Notes: generated from the letters alone by a model not told the origin. DNA of 64,000 bases from Ophiostoma sp. CBS 140.51 (GCA_029298735.1 JANSLP010000006.1:351990-415989); one strand, 5' to 3'. Counted from the stretch's first letter, positions 1-13,029 are shown. Numbers and translations are program-made.

Positions 1-1328
1 CCTTTGGCATCGCGCCTTTTCCGTAGTCTGTCCTGTCATGCTTGTTCGGCATCGCCAACGCGAGAAGCACAAAAGAAGGACGCGTACGCGGACCAAAGAC
101 GTTGGCCAAGAGCAACTTTGACCGATAAAAGAACAAGGCGCGCGGGGGTGGGGGAACAAGAAAAGAAGCATGAAGCACGGAGCGCGGCAACACTCCAGCA
201 CCTACCAAATCGTGATGCCGAGCAAAGGCGGCTAACCAGGGAAGGGGAAGGGAGGGGGCTCCGGGGAGATACAGAGACACAAACGTACGTGCACGAAAGA
301 AAAGCACAAGGCTGCATGTCGTTGTCAATATTTTGAATTTTATTTTGTTTTTCGCCTCCCTTGGCAGTTTTGATTTGTTTTGGCCTCAGTAGCCACCCCC
401 TTGTTTTGCTTGGTTTGTTTGATCGAGGGGCTTTATTTGTGCGTCTCTTACGACATAGCATACAGACAGTACCACATTTCTGCACCTCAATGTCGTTCGC
501 CTTATGCCGTCCGATGCTGCCCACAGGGCTGGTTCTCTTGTCAAACATCACACCACCCCATTATTCATCAGAGGACGGTCTTACGTACTACGGCTTTCGG
601 TGTGGCTGGCCTTGGTTGGCCTGGGTTTGCTCGGCATGTCTGTCCTTTCCGTTCTGTCGTGTCGTGTCTGAGAATCGGGAGTTAAGAGCAGCCTCGATCC
701 GAGAAAACTTGACAAAGCCCAGGGTTTCCGTGAATCTTTCATAATCCTCGTCTCAATTTGATACCGGAAGAAGAAGGAGAAAATGAAAAGGCGGAGGAAC
801 TGTCAACGAACAAAGTCGAAGTATACGAATTCAGTGCATGGGGATTCGTACACGTTCTACGAATCCCTGTCTTGGCGGGAAGCATCCCCTTCCTTATTCG
901 CTCGTGAGTTCACCTTTTATCCTGAATATTTCTCAAGTTTTTCTCCCGATGTACGGTCTTTTCGGTCAACTTCTAATCATCTTTTTGTCTTCCCGTCGTT
1001 CCCTCTCCGCCTCTCTCCACAAACCAAGCGCTGGCCATTTGTCAGTTTGTCTCCCCGTTAGATGCCAAGCTTTGATCCTCCCTCGCGATTGCGTCGTCCG
1101 CCGCAATAGCCTATTTCGCTTCTTAGTGTTTGTTTGTCGTCTGGTGTCAATCGCCAACCTTGACTCGTAAACATCCCTGGTCGTTTTGTTAAAAGTCGGT
1201 AAGTTGAGGCGACCCGTTCGTACTCGTTATTGCGTCGTAATGTCGTAGTGTCGTACTCTCGGTTGAGCCGCATCGTCCATTGTCGTAGGGAAGAAGAGCA
1301 GACGAAAGTGCAGACAAATGTAGGACGA

Positions 1329-1419
1329 GGAGCATACGACACGACTGGCGTGCCGCAGCCCTGGTTGGGACGAGAGAGAAAAACGAGGCCAAGGAGCCTA
1401 CGACACGACCGGCACGCCG
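1329..1419. repeat. Imperfect 27 bp direct repeat
   Basis: Positions 1329-1355 and 1393-1419 share about 23 of 27 bases, starting GGAGC and ending GCCG, and both contain TACGACACGAC. The copies lie 64 bp apart, start to start. No function is apparent; this may be a small local duplication. Confidence 0.6.
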
Positions 1420-4400
1420 AGGCCACTGCGAATACGTCGTATTGTACTGTGAGCTGTGAGATGCATGTCGCATGCTTGTCTTCTTGTCTTTCTGTCTGCT
1501 TGTCTGCTTGTCTGCAAAGTCGAAGCCAAGCCCAGTGTAACCTTTTCCCGTTCGGCTGGGTGGCGAATTCGCATTCAATAGATGCAGGCGGCTGTTAAAC
1601 ATCAAGTTCAAATCAAAATGGTTGCTTGCGGTATGCAGTTCTACTGCGTAAAGTTTGAAAATACGCCGATAGGACCACACAGCGCAGCATTGAATAGGCC
1701 AAAAAACGCCCAGCTTGTCTCGCCAGTTCTCCGCCAGCGTCTGTTTTCTCTGTTTCTACCCCCATAGAGCCCAACCACCCGCCCCCCACCCTCCATTTAG
1801 ACGCGCTCCGCGCAAGTCCGAGGAGAGGAGGGAGGGAGGGAGCAAAATGAGTTTGGGAGGGAAGCGGTGCCGACGAAGCAATCGCAAGTAACGGAAAACG
1901 CGATGCACAACGGCGAAAAGACCAAAAAACGCCCAACACATATTGGACACATAATTTCAATTCTGACAAAGAACTGCAACCACAGAGGTCATTGACGCGC
2001 ACACGCTTGACGCAATAAGCCCAATGCACAGACAGAGCAGCAAATAACCAACGCAAATAACAAATAACATGAATAATACAATAAACCAGACACATAAACA
2101 AAATACACAAACACAACCTTGAAACAGCCACACAGAAACGTATCATCCGAGCTAGGGTCTAGATGTCCAGATGAATGTTTGTTCAGCCTCGGCCTCCTTC
2201 CCTCAAATTGTTTCTTATTCGTTCTTGTCACTTCTTTTGAATTCCAAATTCCAAATTCGTCTCACGACAAGGTCTAGAATCCGGAGGTAGGCGATCGTGT
2301 CTATGTCTTCTGTATCGTTGTGTTTGCGTGTTCGTGGCGTCCTATTGTCGTGCATGCATCCTTTTAACATTGATCGTCTTAACGCCGTGTCCATGATACG
2401 TCGTAAGGTGCACCTTTTTTTCAGCAATGTTTGCATTCGTTATCGCCTATTTCCACCCCTGGCCTCATCTTCATTTGTCATAATGGGTAAGCCACATCGT
2501 TGTTGAGGTTCCCAGCCTCTCTCTCGCCTTTTTTTGTTCTTTTTGTTCAGGCACACCATCGCGACCATCATAATCCATCGTAGGTTTACAAGCCAGTGGC
2601 GTCGTAAACAGGTGTCGGATCGTAGACTAGGTGACGAAGACAGAAGACAGCTTGAGTGCGTAGGGCGGTGAACGAGATACACGAGGCCCACGCAAAAGGC
2701 GAGGCGGATCATGATTGATGACGATGGCGCCGGGAGCCAGTCCGAGTCAGTCAGAGCCACTGAGGACCAACGAGAACGAGGCCCAGCCCGACGTCTTGGA
2801 ATCGTCGAAATTGTTTCCCTTGGCAGAGCATGGCGAGCAAATAACGCCGAGTCGGGTTCCGGCTTAATAGCTTTTATGCTTCCCTTGCCAACCCCGGTCA
2901 TCCGTGGAAGTACTTTCCGTGTGGGTTCTGCGTTGCGTGGGGTAAATGTGCTGTAAAACCGGGCCGAAAGTGAGACGAACCCACGAGGCTTTGTTGACAA
3001 TGTGTAAGATCGCATTTTCGGTTTCCTAGCTGGAAATAGGAAACGTGATGACCTTGACATACCGCTTCTTGCTTAGCAGCATTGGCGGTGGCGTGCCGAG
3101 TTTATGGCCAAGGTGTCGATTGTCAAGTAAAGAAAAGCTCGTAGAGCTCGTAGGGCTGGACAACGGTTGCTTGCTGCTGGTACACAGAGGCGCAACGACA
3201 AACGCAAACGCACCTCGCAAACACTGCCAACCAGCAATCTGTCAATCGGCGGCAACTCGGAGCTTGGGAGTCCCCATGATTTGCCAGGAAGTGGTCGGAC
3301 CTGGTGGGCGGACGGACAGATGGGACAGAAAAGTGCAGGTTCGCAGCGTCGTTTGTGTGGCAGCCGTAGCTGAGAGGTCGATCGGCACCTACACCTGCAC
3401 CTATCACGACGTCTGTTGTAGAGGCGGCACATCGGACAATGCTCGGGGCGTCGGCGAAAAAAAGTAACGCATAACGGTCGTCGGACACAAACCCCGGCCC
3501 CCGGGCAATGACAATAGCTCGCTGTGATTGTTTTAACGTGTGGTCGGCCCGTTGGATTGATCTGCCTTGTTGGTTCCGCAATATGTTATATCCAATATGC
3601 TGATTGAGAAAGCGTCGAGCAACAGAGAATTGCTATTTTGAACGGCGCCACGGTAAGCTTCGAGTACAGAGATATGCGCATACCGGTATTTGTCGCGATT
3701 TACAGCCGCCAGGCATGATTGGTAATGTCCTGGATGGCGGGACGGGGCTCGGTGGTGATAGAAGAGCCTGCCCTTTTGAGGCAGCTTTTTAGCTCAATAA
3801 TCTCAGTGCAAACAGCCCGCGACAACAAGCCGCCTGTTCCCGCGCCTCTGCCAGATGTCTCCTTGTGTAGAATGTGTGTGGTTTGTCTCCAGTATGCTAC
3901 AATGTGAACTTCAGTGCTGGGCTCTTGGGTCGAGCATGGCTGCCAGTGGGAGGGCATATAGGAACGGTGTCGCGACAAGGGGGTGTGTAGTTCGTAGACT
4001 CGAGGTGCTCGCTGGGAGTGGTCTCGAAATCTGTCGTCAGTTGTTAGTATTGTGCCGACTGTTGGGAACATTGTCGTGGTCATCGTGACTTACAGTCCGG
4101 TGTCTACTCAGCACACCCATCGACCGCACCAGACGCCCGCAGCCGCCAGCCTCCTTTTCCAGAAACACCACACCCCATTCACACCTTCCTAGCCAGGTCG
4201 TTGAACAGAGTCCTGGTAGGACGCACGTCCTGTTCGAGCCCCGGTGCCCAGGTTGCCTCGCGTTGCCCTTGCTCGTCCCTCATACAGCGCCTGTCGTCTG
4301 CCATCGCTTGATGAGAGAAAAACAGATGCGAAACGATGACACACCGACCTCACAGATGGATGCTGCAGCGCCTCGTTCTTGTTGCTCCCGGTCGAACCTC

Positions 4401-6324
4401 CCGGTCGTACTGTCATTATGACACACGCCATCACTTGATCGCGTCGCTCGTCAGCTGTTACCTCAGACCCAAGCCAGACCGGCGTGTTGCCTAAGCAGCA
4501 TGGATAGCACATCAGATGCGTCCACCAGCGTGGCCACACTGCAGCCCTTCAGTTCGAGAGCCAGTCCCATCACCATTTGGACAAGGTTATGGCCATACGT
4601 GCACCGTCTCGGTGTCGTCTGGACCATGCTCATCCGTCTTGTCTGATGGCGCTCCCATGCTGTCACAAGAGGCTGGCTCCCTGCTGAACTCGTTGTCGGA
4701 CGTGCCCTTTTGAGCCCATCGCCATCCGGCACTCGCTCAATATGGCACTGGGCACAGCGTACGCCGTCCTTCGTCCTCAGCCATATGCCGGGTCGTCGCG
4801 CACTGCCCGACCTGTTGATAACAGAACGCATGTCGGACAGCGTTCGGTGCGAGACCACGTCGTTGCTTCGATACTCTGCTAAAGAGTACCGTGAACAGGT
4901 CCCGAAGGTCGCATTTGAGTCGTGTATCGAACACCCGCCTCTCAAGGGACAGCTGGCATCGTTGCCCCGTCACACCCTCATCGTTCGGTCCAGAGCTTGC
5001 AGTGCAGCCTTTGGATCCATCCTGACCTCAGGAAAGGTCATGTCTCACGACCAGAAGTTGCAAGATGGGTGTTCTGACGCTGGAAGGAAGGTAGGTGTGG
5101 CGAAAAGGTTCGCTCACGGGGTCGTTCGTGAGGACTGGTTGCCATGGAGGCGTCGAGTTTTGATGTCAACAACACTGACAAGTTGGTGATGAAAACAAAC
5201 GGAAACCCTGCTTGTCTTGTTGAAACTCGGTAGCAAAGACACAAGAGAGAACTTCGGTCTGTCTTCCCAAGAATCGAGTGCTGTTCTCTCGGTGTGTGTA
5301 CTCCCGCCTCCGCCAGTCCGGACGATCGAACAGCACAATGGCCTGATGATAAACCAAAGGCCAAAATAACATGGCACTGACAACACAAGCGACCGAGTCA
5401 ATCACAGCCCAGCAGGACCAAACGAGCCAAAGACACGGAGAACAAATGGGGGTCAGCATGCCAGCGGTACATAGCCGTGGCCCGAGGCCTTGACTGACAA
5501 GAGCACGTCGTATGTGTACGACGCACAACGGAAGCCAGCCGAGGAGTCGTCAAAAGACACCACCATTCTTTGTTGACAGCGCAAAAAGAAACGGTTCCAT
5601 TGATCAGGTCAGCCCCGGCCCCATTGTATGTGTCTCGTCTCAGGCGGGAAACCGATTTTGTGAACAAGGCGGAACCTGGTCGAGGATCGAGGAGGACTTG
5701 GGAGTTCGTTCTCCATGGGAAGAATTTCTGAGACAAAAATGCCATCCGATGCAGAAAGTCGTGCCCAAGTCGCATTCCAGTCGAGCCAGTGTTGGTGTCA
5801 AAAGAGTTGAAGAAAAACAAACGAGACAGTCCCCTAAACCAGGCGCGCCAAGCCAGACCGACCCGACTCGAGGCCGGTCCTTGGGGTCTTTTCGTTCTTT
5901 GGCATCATCGCAGAAATGCGGCTCTTTAATGGGAATCTGGTGAGGCACCAGAGACACCACTTTGCGTCGTCCGCATTTCTCGGGAGTCCTGTAAGTGCCA
6001 TGAGTTAGAGCCGGGTCCGCAAGAAAGAATGTCAAGCACTCAAAAGTGTAAAGAGCACACAACCAGAGAGAGCAAAAGAGATCAAAAAAGCATGACGGCA
6101 CAAAAGAACCAGTATGCAAATCCGCATAGAAAGGCCGTTCGTTCCAGACGCGACAAAGAAAGCCCACAGCTTTCGCGCGCCCATCAGCTGGCGACAGCCA
6201 GCACTCCAAGGCGGCGGAGACACACAATGATATGTATGTTTTGCTGGGGCCTTTGTCAGTGACAATGAACTGCTTTTCCCTTTCCCTATCTTCCGCAGTG
6301 CCCCCTTTTCTCAAAGGATTTCGT

Positions 6325-6361
6325 GTTTGTTTGTTTGTTTGTTTGTTTGTTTGTTTGTTTG
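6325..6361. repeat. (GTTT)n microsatellite
   Basis: About nine uninterrupted copies of the tetranucleotide GTTT lie in a gene-free region. The run is likely to vary in length between strains. Confidence 0.95.
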
Positions 6362-8170
6362 TCGTCCTTGTTTCTTCTCATCTCGAGCTGCATGTGGAGC
6401 TCCACTGGCAGAGGCGCCAGTTCATCTCCGCCTGCAAGCTTCTCCTTTTTACTTCTTTGGTTATTTTTGGTTCGGCCCAATTTTGATTGTGTTCGTCTCT
6501 CCTTTCACTTCATCGTCCCGCCCTCCCTGTCCGCCACTTGCAATAAACTTCCGTCCAACAGATGTGCCCCCGAGATTGGACATGCAATGCAAGTTTCATG
6601 AAGATCTTTTCCTCGTATTTTTGCTTGTGAAGAACCCAAGAAAAAGAGAGAGAGAGGAAAGAAAGCAGAATCGACAAAGAAAGAGTGGCACTCTAATTTT
6701 GCATCAGATTAAGCTGGGCCAGAAGCCCATCTCTCTCTCCAATCTCCAATCTCAGAAGTCTGAAAGGAGAGGAGGGGGCGTGTGCCCATCATTCTTCGAA
6801 TTCGAAGTGGCCCATCCGATCCACTACGGAAGACCTGCCCAAGAGTGAGACACACAGATAGGTCTCACCCAGACGCAGTAGCGGGAGCCCTTTTCATTCT
6901 GGCTTGTGAAGCTATCGCTCAATATTCAGTATTTCTGCATCGACTTTTTCTTCTGCTGGCATTCGCTAGTAACTTAGTGGTTCTTTATGGTGTCTGCAGG
7001 AACTGACACGACGTGCATTCCTCTTCAGCTCTCTCGACCCGCACACCACAAGACGCTGCAGACATCTTTCGTAGAAGCTTTCTTTTTGTCGATGTTGAGC
7101 ACGCAAATCCGATCTGAGAAGGAGCGCCCAGACCTTTCGTGATGGCCCTTTTCCTGTCAAACGGGACAAGAGGCACGTGGCCCACACTTTTCTTGGGTCT
7201 TTCTTCGCCTTCTCACGTCCTCCCTTCGTTCTTCCGATCTAGACGGAGAATCGATAGGCTCGCCGAGGCATTTTTGATACCCATAAACAGCAAGATTCGA
7301 GGTGGTTGGAGCTTCTTATTGTCACATCGTCGTCCGAAAGAAGGCTGTGAACAGCGTGCCTGTCGGCTTCGTATCGAGCCCTGGTCGTGGAGTATTCCAC
7401 ATACTGGATGTTGCAACAAGGCCTGTCCTCCAGGAGCAATTAGAGTCTTACTGGAGCTTCAGTCTCAGTGCTTTCTCATTATGAGCAATCGGGCCTCCCT
7501 GTATGATGTAGAATCCCTCTGTACCGAATCTTGGATATTCCCGTACACCGCACAGATCAGGTCGTCAACCAAACCATGTGAGTGAGAGATGAATACTGCG
7601 TGCAGGGCTCCTGGTCTGTGGTCCGAAATGGGTAGGCCGTCAGGGCCAGGTCCTGGTCCCCGTCATCAATTCCCGCCATGATTAGGCCGTTGAAAGAAGC
7701 GAGAGCTTATCCAGGGACGGGAGGACAGGTGCCACGGACCTTTGCAACAGGGAAAGCACAGTAGCTGCCAGCAAATGCTTTTTGGGCGGTGTATACGGAC
7801 GACAGACCTGTCTCCTCCTTTTCTGAACATGGCTCTCACTGGAGTCTGGTGAATGGAGACTGGAGACGATGCATTCTCCTTTTCCAGGGCTGTCACCTCC
7901 ACATCCCATCCCCACCCTCGTCTGGCATCAAGAACAGAAACAACACAGAAGAAAAAGAGGGGGCAGGATGGATGGATGGATCCAATCCAGAAGGACAGGC
8001 GAGCAGGGAAGAAAGAAAAGGCGACGGTCGGTGAAATATTAAAAATTATTGAATATTTTCTCTGAAATATAGCTGTGAAAAGAGAACAAAAAATGAAACC
8101 ATAAATAAATAACGACAAAAATGACAATTATTGCCGAAAATAATATAACAGACATTTTCTTTCACCACGC

Positions 8171-9823
8171 CTACGGAGAAATGACCTGCAGGAAGTCGTT
8201 CTCCAGGTTAGTGTAGAAGGAGGCTCCAGCAACAACCGTAGGTGCACCAGCTGCGGTGACACCGCAATTCTGTGCCCAATTGCCCGACTTGTTATACTTG
8301 TCACCAACAAATTCAACATAGTCGTCCAGCAGACACGAGTAGCCAGGTCCATTCTGACAACCGGGGACCGGGTAGACAATGTCGTTCATCAGTACGCGAA
8401 TAAATGTGTGGTTTGTTGTCGATGTTTCAAATGAAGGCACTTTGGTCTTTCCAGCACATGCGCGTTGGGAAACGGGCAACAGGTCACTGGCGTTGCCGAT
8501 GCTGGGCTTCACAGCACAGTTGAGACGCTCAAAGCCAATGGTGCCACGCATCGTCGTGAAGCGGTTGCCGATGTACAGGCGGTTCGGGTCCATCTCTGTA
8601 TCAGACAGTGCCGCTTGCGAGTCGTGAACGCCAGACGCAGTGATCAGCTCATTCAGCTGGCCGTCGTTGAGGAAGCTGACCATGAGCCGAGGAGGAGTAA
8701 AGTCTGAGCCATCGGCTGCCGTACCGTTGAGAGCACCCGGACCCTTTTGGAGGAGACCTGCAACTGTGTTGAGGTAAGGAAGCATCATTGTCGCCGGCAG
8801 GTCGGTTCCAGGACCGACTCCATAGTAGTAGCGGAGGTCGTTGGAATATTGGTAGTACTGCAGCTCCTCATCAGTGAAGACGTTGCACCATGGCGAGACA
8901 CGACCTGTGATCTGCGACTCGAATCCACAGAGGTAAGGCATCTGTGCGATATCGTTGGCGGTGAAGGTCAGATTACCAGAGATAAGTGCCTGCAGGCGCT
9001 TCTGGATGGGGGGAATGTAGACGTTGGACCAGTTGGTGAAAAAAGTGCCACCAGACGAGTCGACAAAATTGGGGCAGGAGTCAGAAGGACCGAGGGAATT
9101 GCCAATGGCATTGACGCTGCCGGCTGATGTGACAGAAACGACGTGGCCCAATTTGGTAGCATTGACACCCAGAAAGCCGTGGACAAACAGCTTGGCCGTC
9201 TGGAGGACCCGCGAGTAGTTGTTGGCCCAGACGTACAGATCATCACCCTCGTTATAGAGCTGTGGGTATTTTGTGCGCAGAGCGTAGGCCATATCAAAGG
9301 CCTCTTTCTGTCCAGTCGGCGAGAGATTGGACATTTGCAGGCCGGGGTTGGTGAGCACAGTTTTCCAGGAGGGAAGGAAGGAAAGGCCTCCGGTGGCATT
9401 GTATCCATTCTTGGCAGAAAACTGGAAAGTCAGTCACAGAATATTGGAGCAGAACATCACAGACAGCATACCAACTTACTCTGTTCTGCATATCAACCCA
9501 TCCATTGTAGGCACCGAGGTCGGGGTAGCGTGAGCCATGGCGAGACACGAAGAAAGCCTGGTCGACGGTACAGTGGTCGGGCACGTCAGATGAGATACCG
9601 TAAACGTTGGGACCTGTTATGTCAGTATGTCTTGGCCTTCGATGGAGCGTGGCTTTGAATACATCTTACCAGGAGCATAGGGGCCATTTGCGCCAAGCCA
9701 GTTGAGAGGATTTGTGGCCGCAGATGTTTTGGGGAAGTTGACGTCGAAAGCAGGCGACAGCATAGCGCCGACCTGTGCATTTGCGGCACCTGCCAGGAAA
9801 AGGACACTTGCAAAGAGGGCCAT
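8171..9823 (-). CDS. Secreted histidine acid phosphatase (phytase-like)
   Basis: This enzyme should hydrolyse phosphomonoesters, possibly phytate, outside the cell. There are three exons on the minus strand: 9823-9670, 9613-9480 and 9421-8171. Introns of 56 and 58 nt start GTAAG and end CAG, with CTGAC branch sites, and the spliced frame closes at 512 aa. ATG 9823 is chosen because it opens a signal peptide (MALFASVLFLAGAANA); the frame continues upstream without giving a better start. The histidine acid phosphatase signature R76-H-G-S-R80-Y-P lies at the start of the mature protein. The C-terminal proton-donor motif, usually HD, reads N348-D349 in the context FLNDGQ. Several N-x-S/T sequons fit a glycoprotein. 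It is divergent from the arylsulfotransferase gene. Family assignment is firm; substrate is unknown. Confidence 0.9.
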
Positions 9824-11096
9824 CGTGGAAGTGCAAGGAGTAAGCCAATACAAAAAAAAAGTGAAGGGGTTGAAAAAAATGACCGTGTATAGTCGAGAAT
9901 CACTTGGCCAATGCTGTGGTGAGGGAAAGGTCAAAATGAGGAAACGATCTGACAATGGATGGGCGCCTTTGAATATATGCTCATCAATGTCATGTCCCTA
10001 TCTACATATATACGGCGCACGATACAGATTTACATATACACTGCCGGCATTGTGATTGCAGCATTTTCAACGGACAAATCTGACAGCATCGCAATCCAAG
10101 CATCACTGATACCGAACAATTGCACGCAGATCTCGGGTTCCCCATATTATTGATGGACTTTTTCAACGGCTGCCAGAGTGTGCTAGACAAAATCGAGGAT
10201 CTGCGCCGGAGCACGAGGGCCAGTCAGCGTGGTTCTTTGGTTCATTGAGTTCTCACGCCCACCTCGGCTGTTGTTAGTTGTCAGTAATGACCGCGTCGCG
10301 TGGTATTGGGCAGAACCAACGTGAATCACCCCGGGTTTGTGAAGTCCATGTCACAGTTCCTAGCAACCTGTGTCTGTTTGTGGCAGATTGTGGCTTCGGG
10401 AACGTGGAGCTAACACGTTTTTTGCGTCGGTAGGTACAGTGTACGTCACGCAGGGCATGCCAAGACGTCGTGAGATTAGACATTGTTGGAATTCAATGCA
10501 TGAACAACTATGCTCTGGGAACATGGGTGCTATTGTAAAGATTGTGAATGCACAGTGCAGGGCGCGTCATTTCTTTTTCGCAGGGGTCAAGGAGAAGAAT
10601 TTGCCCTGGAAGGCGTTAATGCGAGCGCGTGGTCCGGCAAGGTCGTATTTGCTTTGCACTGTGCGAAGTTTCTCCACTCAATCGCTTGAACCGAGGGGCA
10701 CACAAAATCAAAGAAGATACAGATACAAAACGACGAGTGCCCCGTCTTGTTTCCTTCTCTCGAATAACTTTTGTCATTTCGAAAAATATCAGCTTGTCAG
10801 ATTTCTTCTCGCGTGCTGCATTGAATTGTGGAGTGAAGTGGTGCAGAAACGGAAATATGCTGGGCTACTGTGATGAATTGGTGTTAGTGTGTTGACGTGA
10901 TTGAGAGCTGTGGCGCAATTGCCTAGCTGTCTGTCAATTAACGAGACGACATGACCGATGTGAAAGTAGGAGGGAATAAAAAGACGGAAACCATGAGCAT
11001 GAAAAAAAACAGCAAAATTTCACTTGTAATTTTTCTCTTCCTTTTTTGCTGTTTATTGCTTTGCCTTCACATACATCCGGCACAGATATCAGAGCT
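9824..11096. other. Divergent promoter region, phosphatase / arylsulfotransferase
   Basis: This 1.27 kb separates two divergent starts. No coding frame is convincing. It contains three CACGTT-type E-box halves: 10318-10323 and 10401-10406 on the minus strand, and 10414-10419 on the plus strand. The last sits in CACGTTTT, the form of the yeast Pho4 lower-affinity site. AT-rich TATA-like sequence lies near 10005-10040. Confidence 0.4.
10414..10421 (+). promoter_or_regulatory. Possible Pho4/NUC-1-type site (CACGTTTT)
   Basis: The octamer CACGTTTT matches the core of the PHO5 UASp1-type site. It lies about 590 bp upstream of the acid phosphatase start, with two more CACGTT halves within 100 bp. 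Binding is inferred only; such short words occur by chance. Confidence 0.25.
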
Positions 11097-12767
11097 ATGA
11101 GGACAGCATCCATCCCTACACTTGCCGTATTGGCCGGCATCGCTTCGGCGAGCTTTGAATTCCGAAGCCGCCCAGAGTTTTCGATTCCTCATCTGAACAT
11201 CACGACGCCCGGAAAGACGGATTCTCTTGAGAAGGGTTTGCTGTTTGTTGCCCAGTACCCGGGCTTCACGACAGACCCGGAGCATCCCGCCTTTGGTCCG
11301 ACTCAGCCGGGCGCCTACATTTTCCGAGACGACGGCGAGCTTGTCTGGTCTGGCGTTGGCTACCACGCGGGATGGGTGGCCAACTTTGTGCCTGTGGTCT
11401 GGAAGGGCGACCACTACCTGCGTGCCTTCCAGGGCGCATTGGATCCAGTCCACGGCCGCATGTTCGGTTTCCACTCGCTGCTGGACAAGCACTACCAGCA
11501 CGCCAAGATTCTCCAGCCGGGCGGCCACCGTTGGGCCTCGGCGCACGAGTTCAACATAATTAACGAGAAGACGGCATTGATTGAGATTCCGTTGCCGGTC
11601 GTGGCTTCACTTGACCCATGGGGTGGCGACGAGAGCCAGATCTGGGTGCTTTCCAGTGGTTTCCAGGGTATGTTTCCTTCCTTTGACTTAAATATAATTG
11701 AGAAAGGGGACCCACACTAACAAAATGCAGAGGTCGACATTGACACCAGCGAGGTCCTTTTTGAGTGGCATAGTTTTGACCACGTCGACCCCAAGCGCAG
11801 CGCCTTCCCTCTCGACACTCAGACAAACATCTTCGGCTCGGGCCGCTCCGAGAGTGACGCATGGAACTACTTCCACGTCAACAGCATCGACAAGGACGAC
11901 GAGGGCAACTATCTTGTGTCGGCTCGCAACATGGCTACCGTGTACAAGCTGAACGGTACTGACGGCAGTGTCATCTGGCAGCTGGGCGGACTACACGGCG
12001 GCTCCGACTTTGAGTTTGAGGACCCGGAGAACGACCTCTTTGGCTACCAGCACCATGCCCGTTTCCGTGGTCGGTCGGCCGATGGCAGAGTCGAGTACAT
12101 CTCTCTGTTTGATAACGGTGCCCACTCGGCCGATGTGAAGACGCATCCTTCCTCGCGTGCCCGTGTTTACAAGCTCAACTATAACACTGGCAAGGCCACG
12201 GCCATCCGTTCGCACGAGGCGCCAGACGGTCTGTCTGCTGCGACGCAGGGTAGTGTCCAGCTGCTGCCCAACGGCAACGCGTTTGTCAACTGGGGCCAGG
12301 CTGGTGCTATCACTGAGTTTGCTGAGGACGGTGAGGTACTGTTACATGCCTACCTGGACTCGGCTCCCGCTGGGCGTCTCGTGCAGAGCTACCGTGGTTT
12401 CCGCGCGAACTGGACGGGTATCCCTGCAGAAGAGCCTGCCCTTGCTGTCTTTGCATCCGATTCGGGCAACAAAGAGGGCCTGGACGTGTATGTCTCGTGG
12501 AACGGTGACACTGAAGCCAAAGCCTGGCGCTTCTATGTGGCGTCAGAGGGTCGCTTCCTGGGCGAAGTCAAGCGCTCTGGCTTCGAAACGCACGCATACT
12601 TCAAGAATGTTGCGCCGGTCTCCTCACTGGGCAGTGTCAAGATCTATGCTGAGGCTGTTGATAGCGACGATAACGTTCTGCGTCAGGCAAAGGCTGTCTC
12701 TGTGCAGCACAACGTGAAGACTGGTGCTTCAAAGGCATACAAGAATGTTGGTCAGATTGAGCTGTGA
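11097..12767 (+). CDS. Secreted arylsulfotransferase-family protein
   Basis: The protein resembles the fungal arylsulfotransferase (ASST) family, beta-propeller proteins named after bacterial enzymes that transfer sulfate between phenols. The fungal members' reaction is largely unproven. Exons are 11097-11667 and 11731-12767; the 63 nt intron starts GTATGT and ends GCAG after a CTAAC branch site, and the spliced frame gives 535 aa. ATG 11097 opens a hydrophobic signal peptide ending near ASAS; the earlier in-frame start codon at 11046 is not ATG. Repeated propeller-like strands are visible, including YKLNGTDGSVIWQLGG, and aromatic/histidine-rich segments such as YQHHARFR. It lies between the acid phosphatase and the phosphate symporter, so coordinated scavenging is possible but unproven. 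Confidence 0.8.
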
Positions 12768-13021
12768 TGGTTGTGACACGGAATTGGAGGACAGACAATA
12801 GACAATGGGACCTTTATAAGCTAGGAGATAGAAAGGTTAAATATCAATGCGAGTGTTGGCGCGGACAAAATATTTTGTGCTCCCGACTTTAGTTGCCGAT
12901 GGCGGTTTTAGTCGAATCAAATATGCGAGCGAGTGTTTGAATTGAGTATTGTTCCTCATTTCGTCTGTTGAGAAGAAAAGCCCATCGTGATTGGCCAACT
13001 GCATCAATCCCGACTGACACA

Positions 13022-13029
13022 CACGTGGG
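13022..13029 (+). promoter_or_regulatory. CACGTGGG box upstream of phosphate symporter
   Basis: CACGTGGG is the form of the yeast Pho4 high-affinity site, and Neurospora NUC-1 binds CACGTG. It lies 1.02 kb upstream of the symporter ATG. A second CACGTG is at 13685-13690, 350 bp upstream of the ATG. CACGTG occurs about a dozen times in the window, near chance expectation, so position and flanks are the only support. Confidence 0.3.

Larger units (their letters stand above)
1..8170. other. 8.2 kb stretch with no supportable gene
   Basis: No open frame here resembles a known protein, and open frames on the two strands overlap each other without a consistent coding signal. The stretch holds a TTTG microsatellite (6325-6361), an imperfect 27 bp direct repeat (1329-1355 and 1393-1419) and a 14 bp word occurring twice (1699-1712 and 1922-1935). 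Short pyrimidine-rich tracts are common. It could hold long 5' leaders, non-coding transcripts or decayed genes; none can be demonstrated from sequence. Confidence 0.6.

Noticed and set aside
3700..4083. 127-codon minus-strand frame starting with a true ATG
   Set aside because: No domain, no codon bias like neighbouring genes, and no supporting splice partners.
4463..4945. 160-codon minus-strand frame in the left gene-free region
   Set aside because: A plus-strand frame overlaps it, and neither resembles a protein family; kept only as a possible decayed gene.
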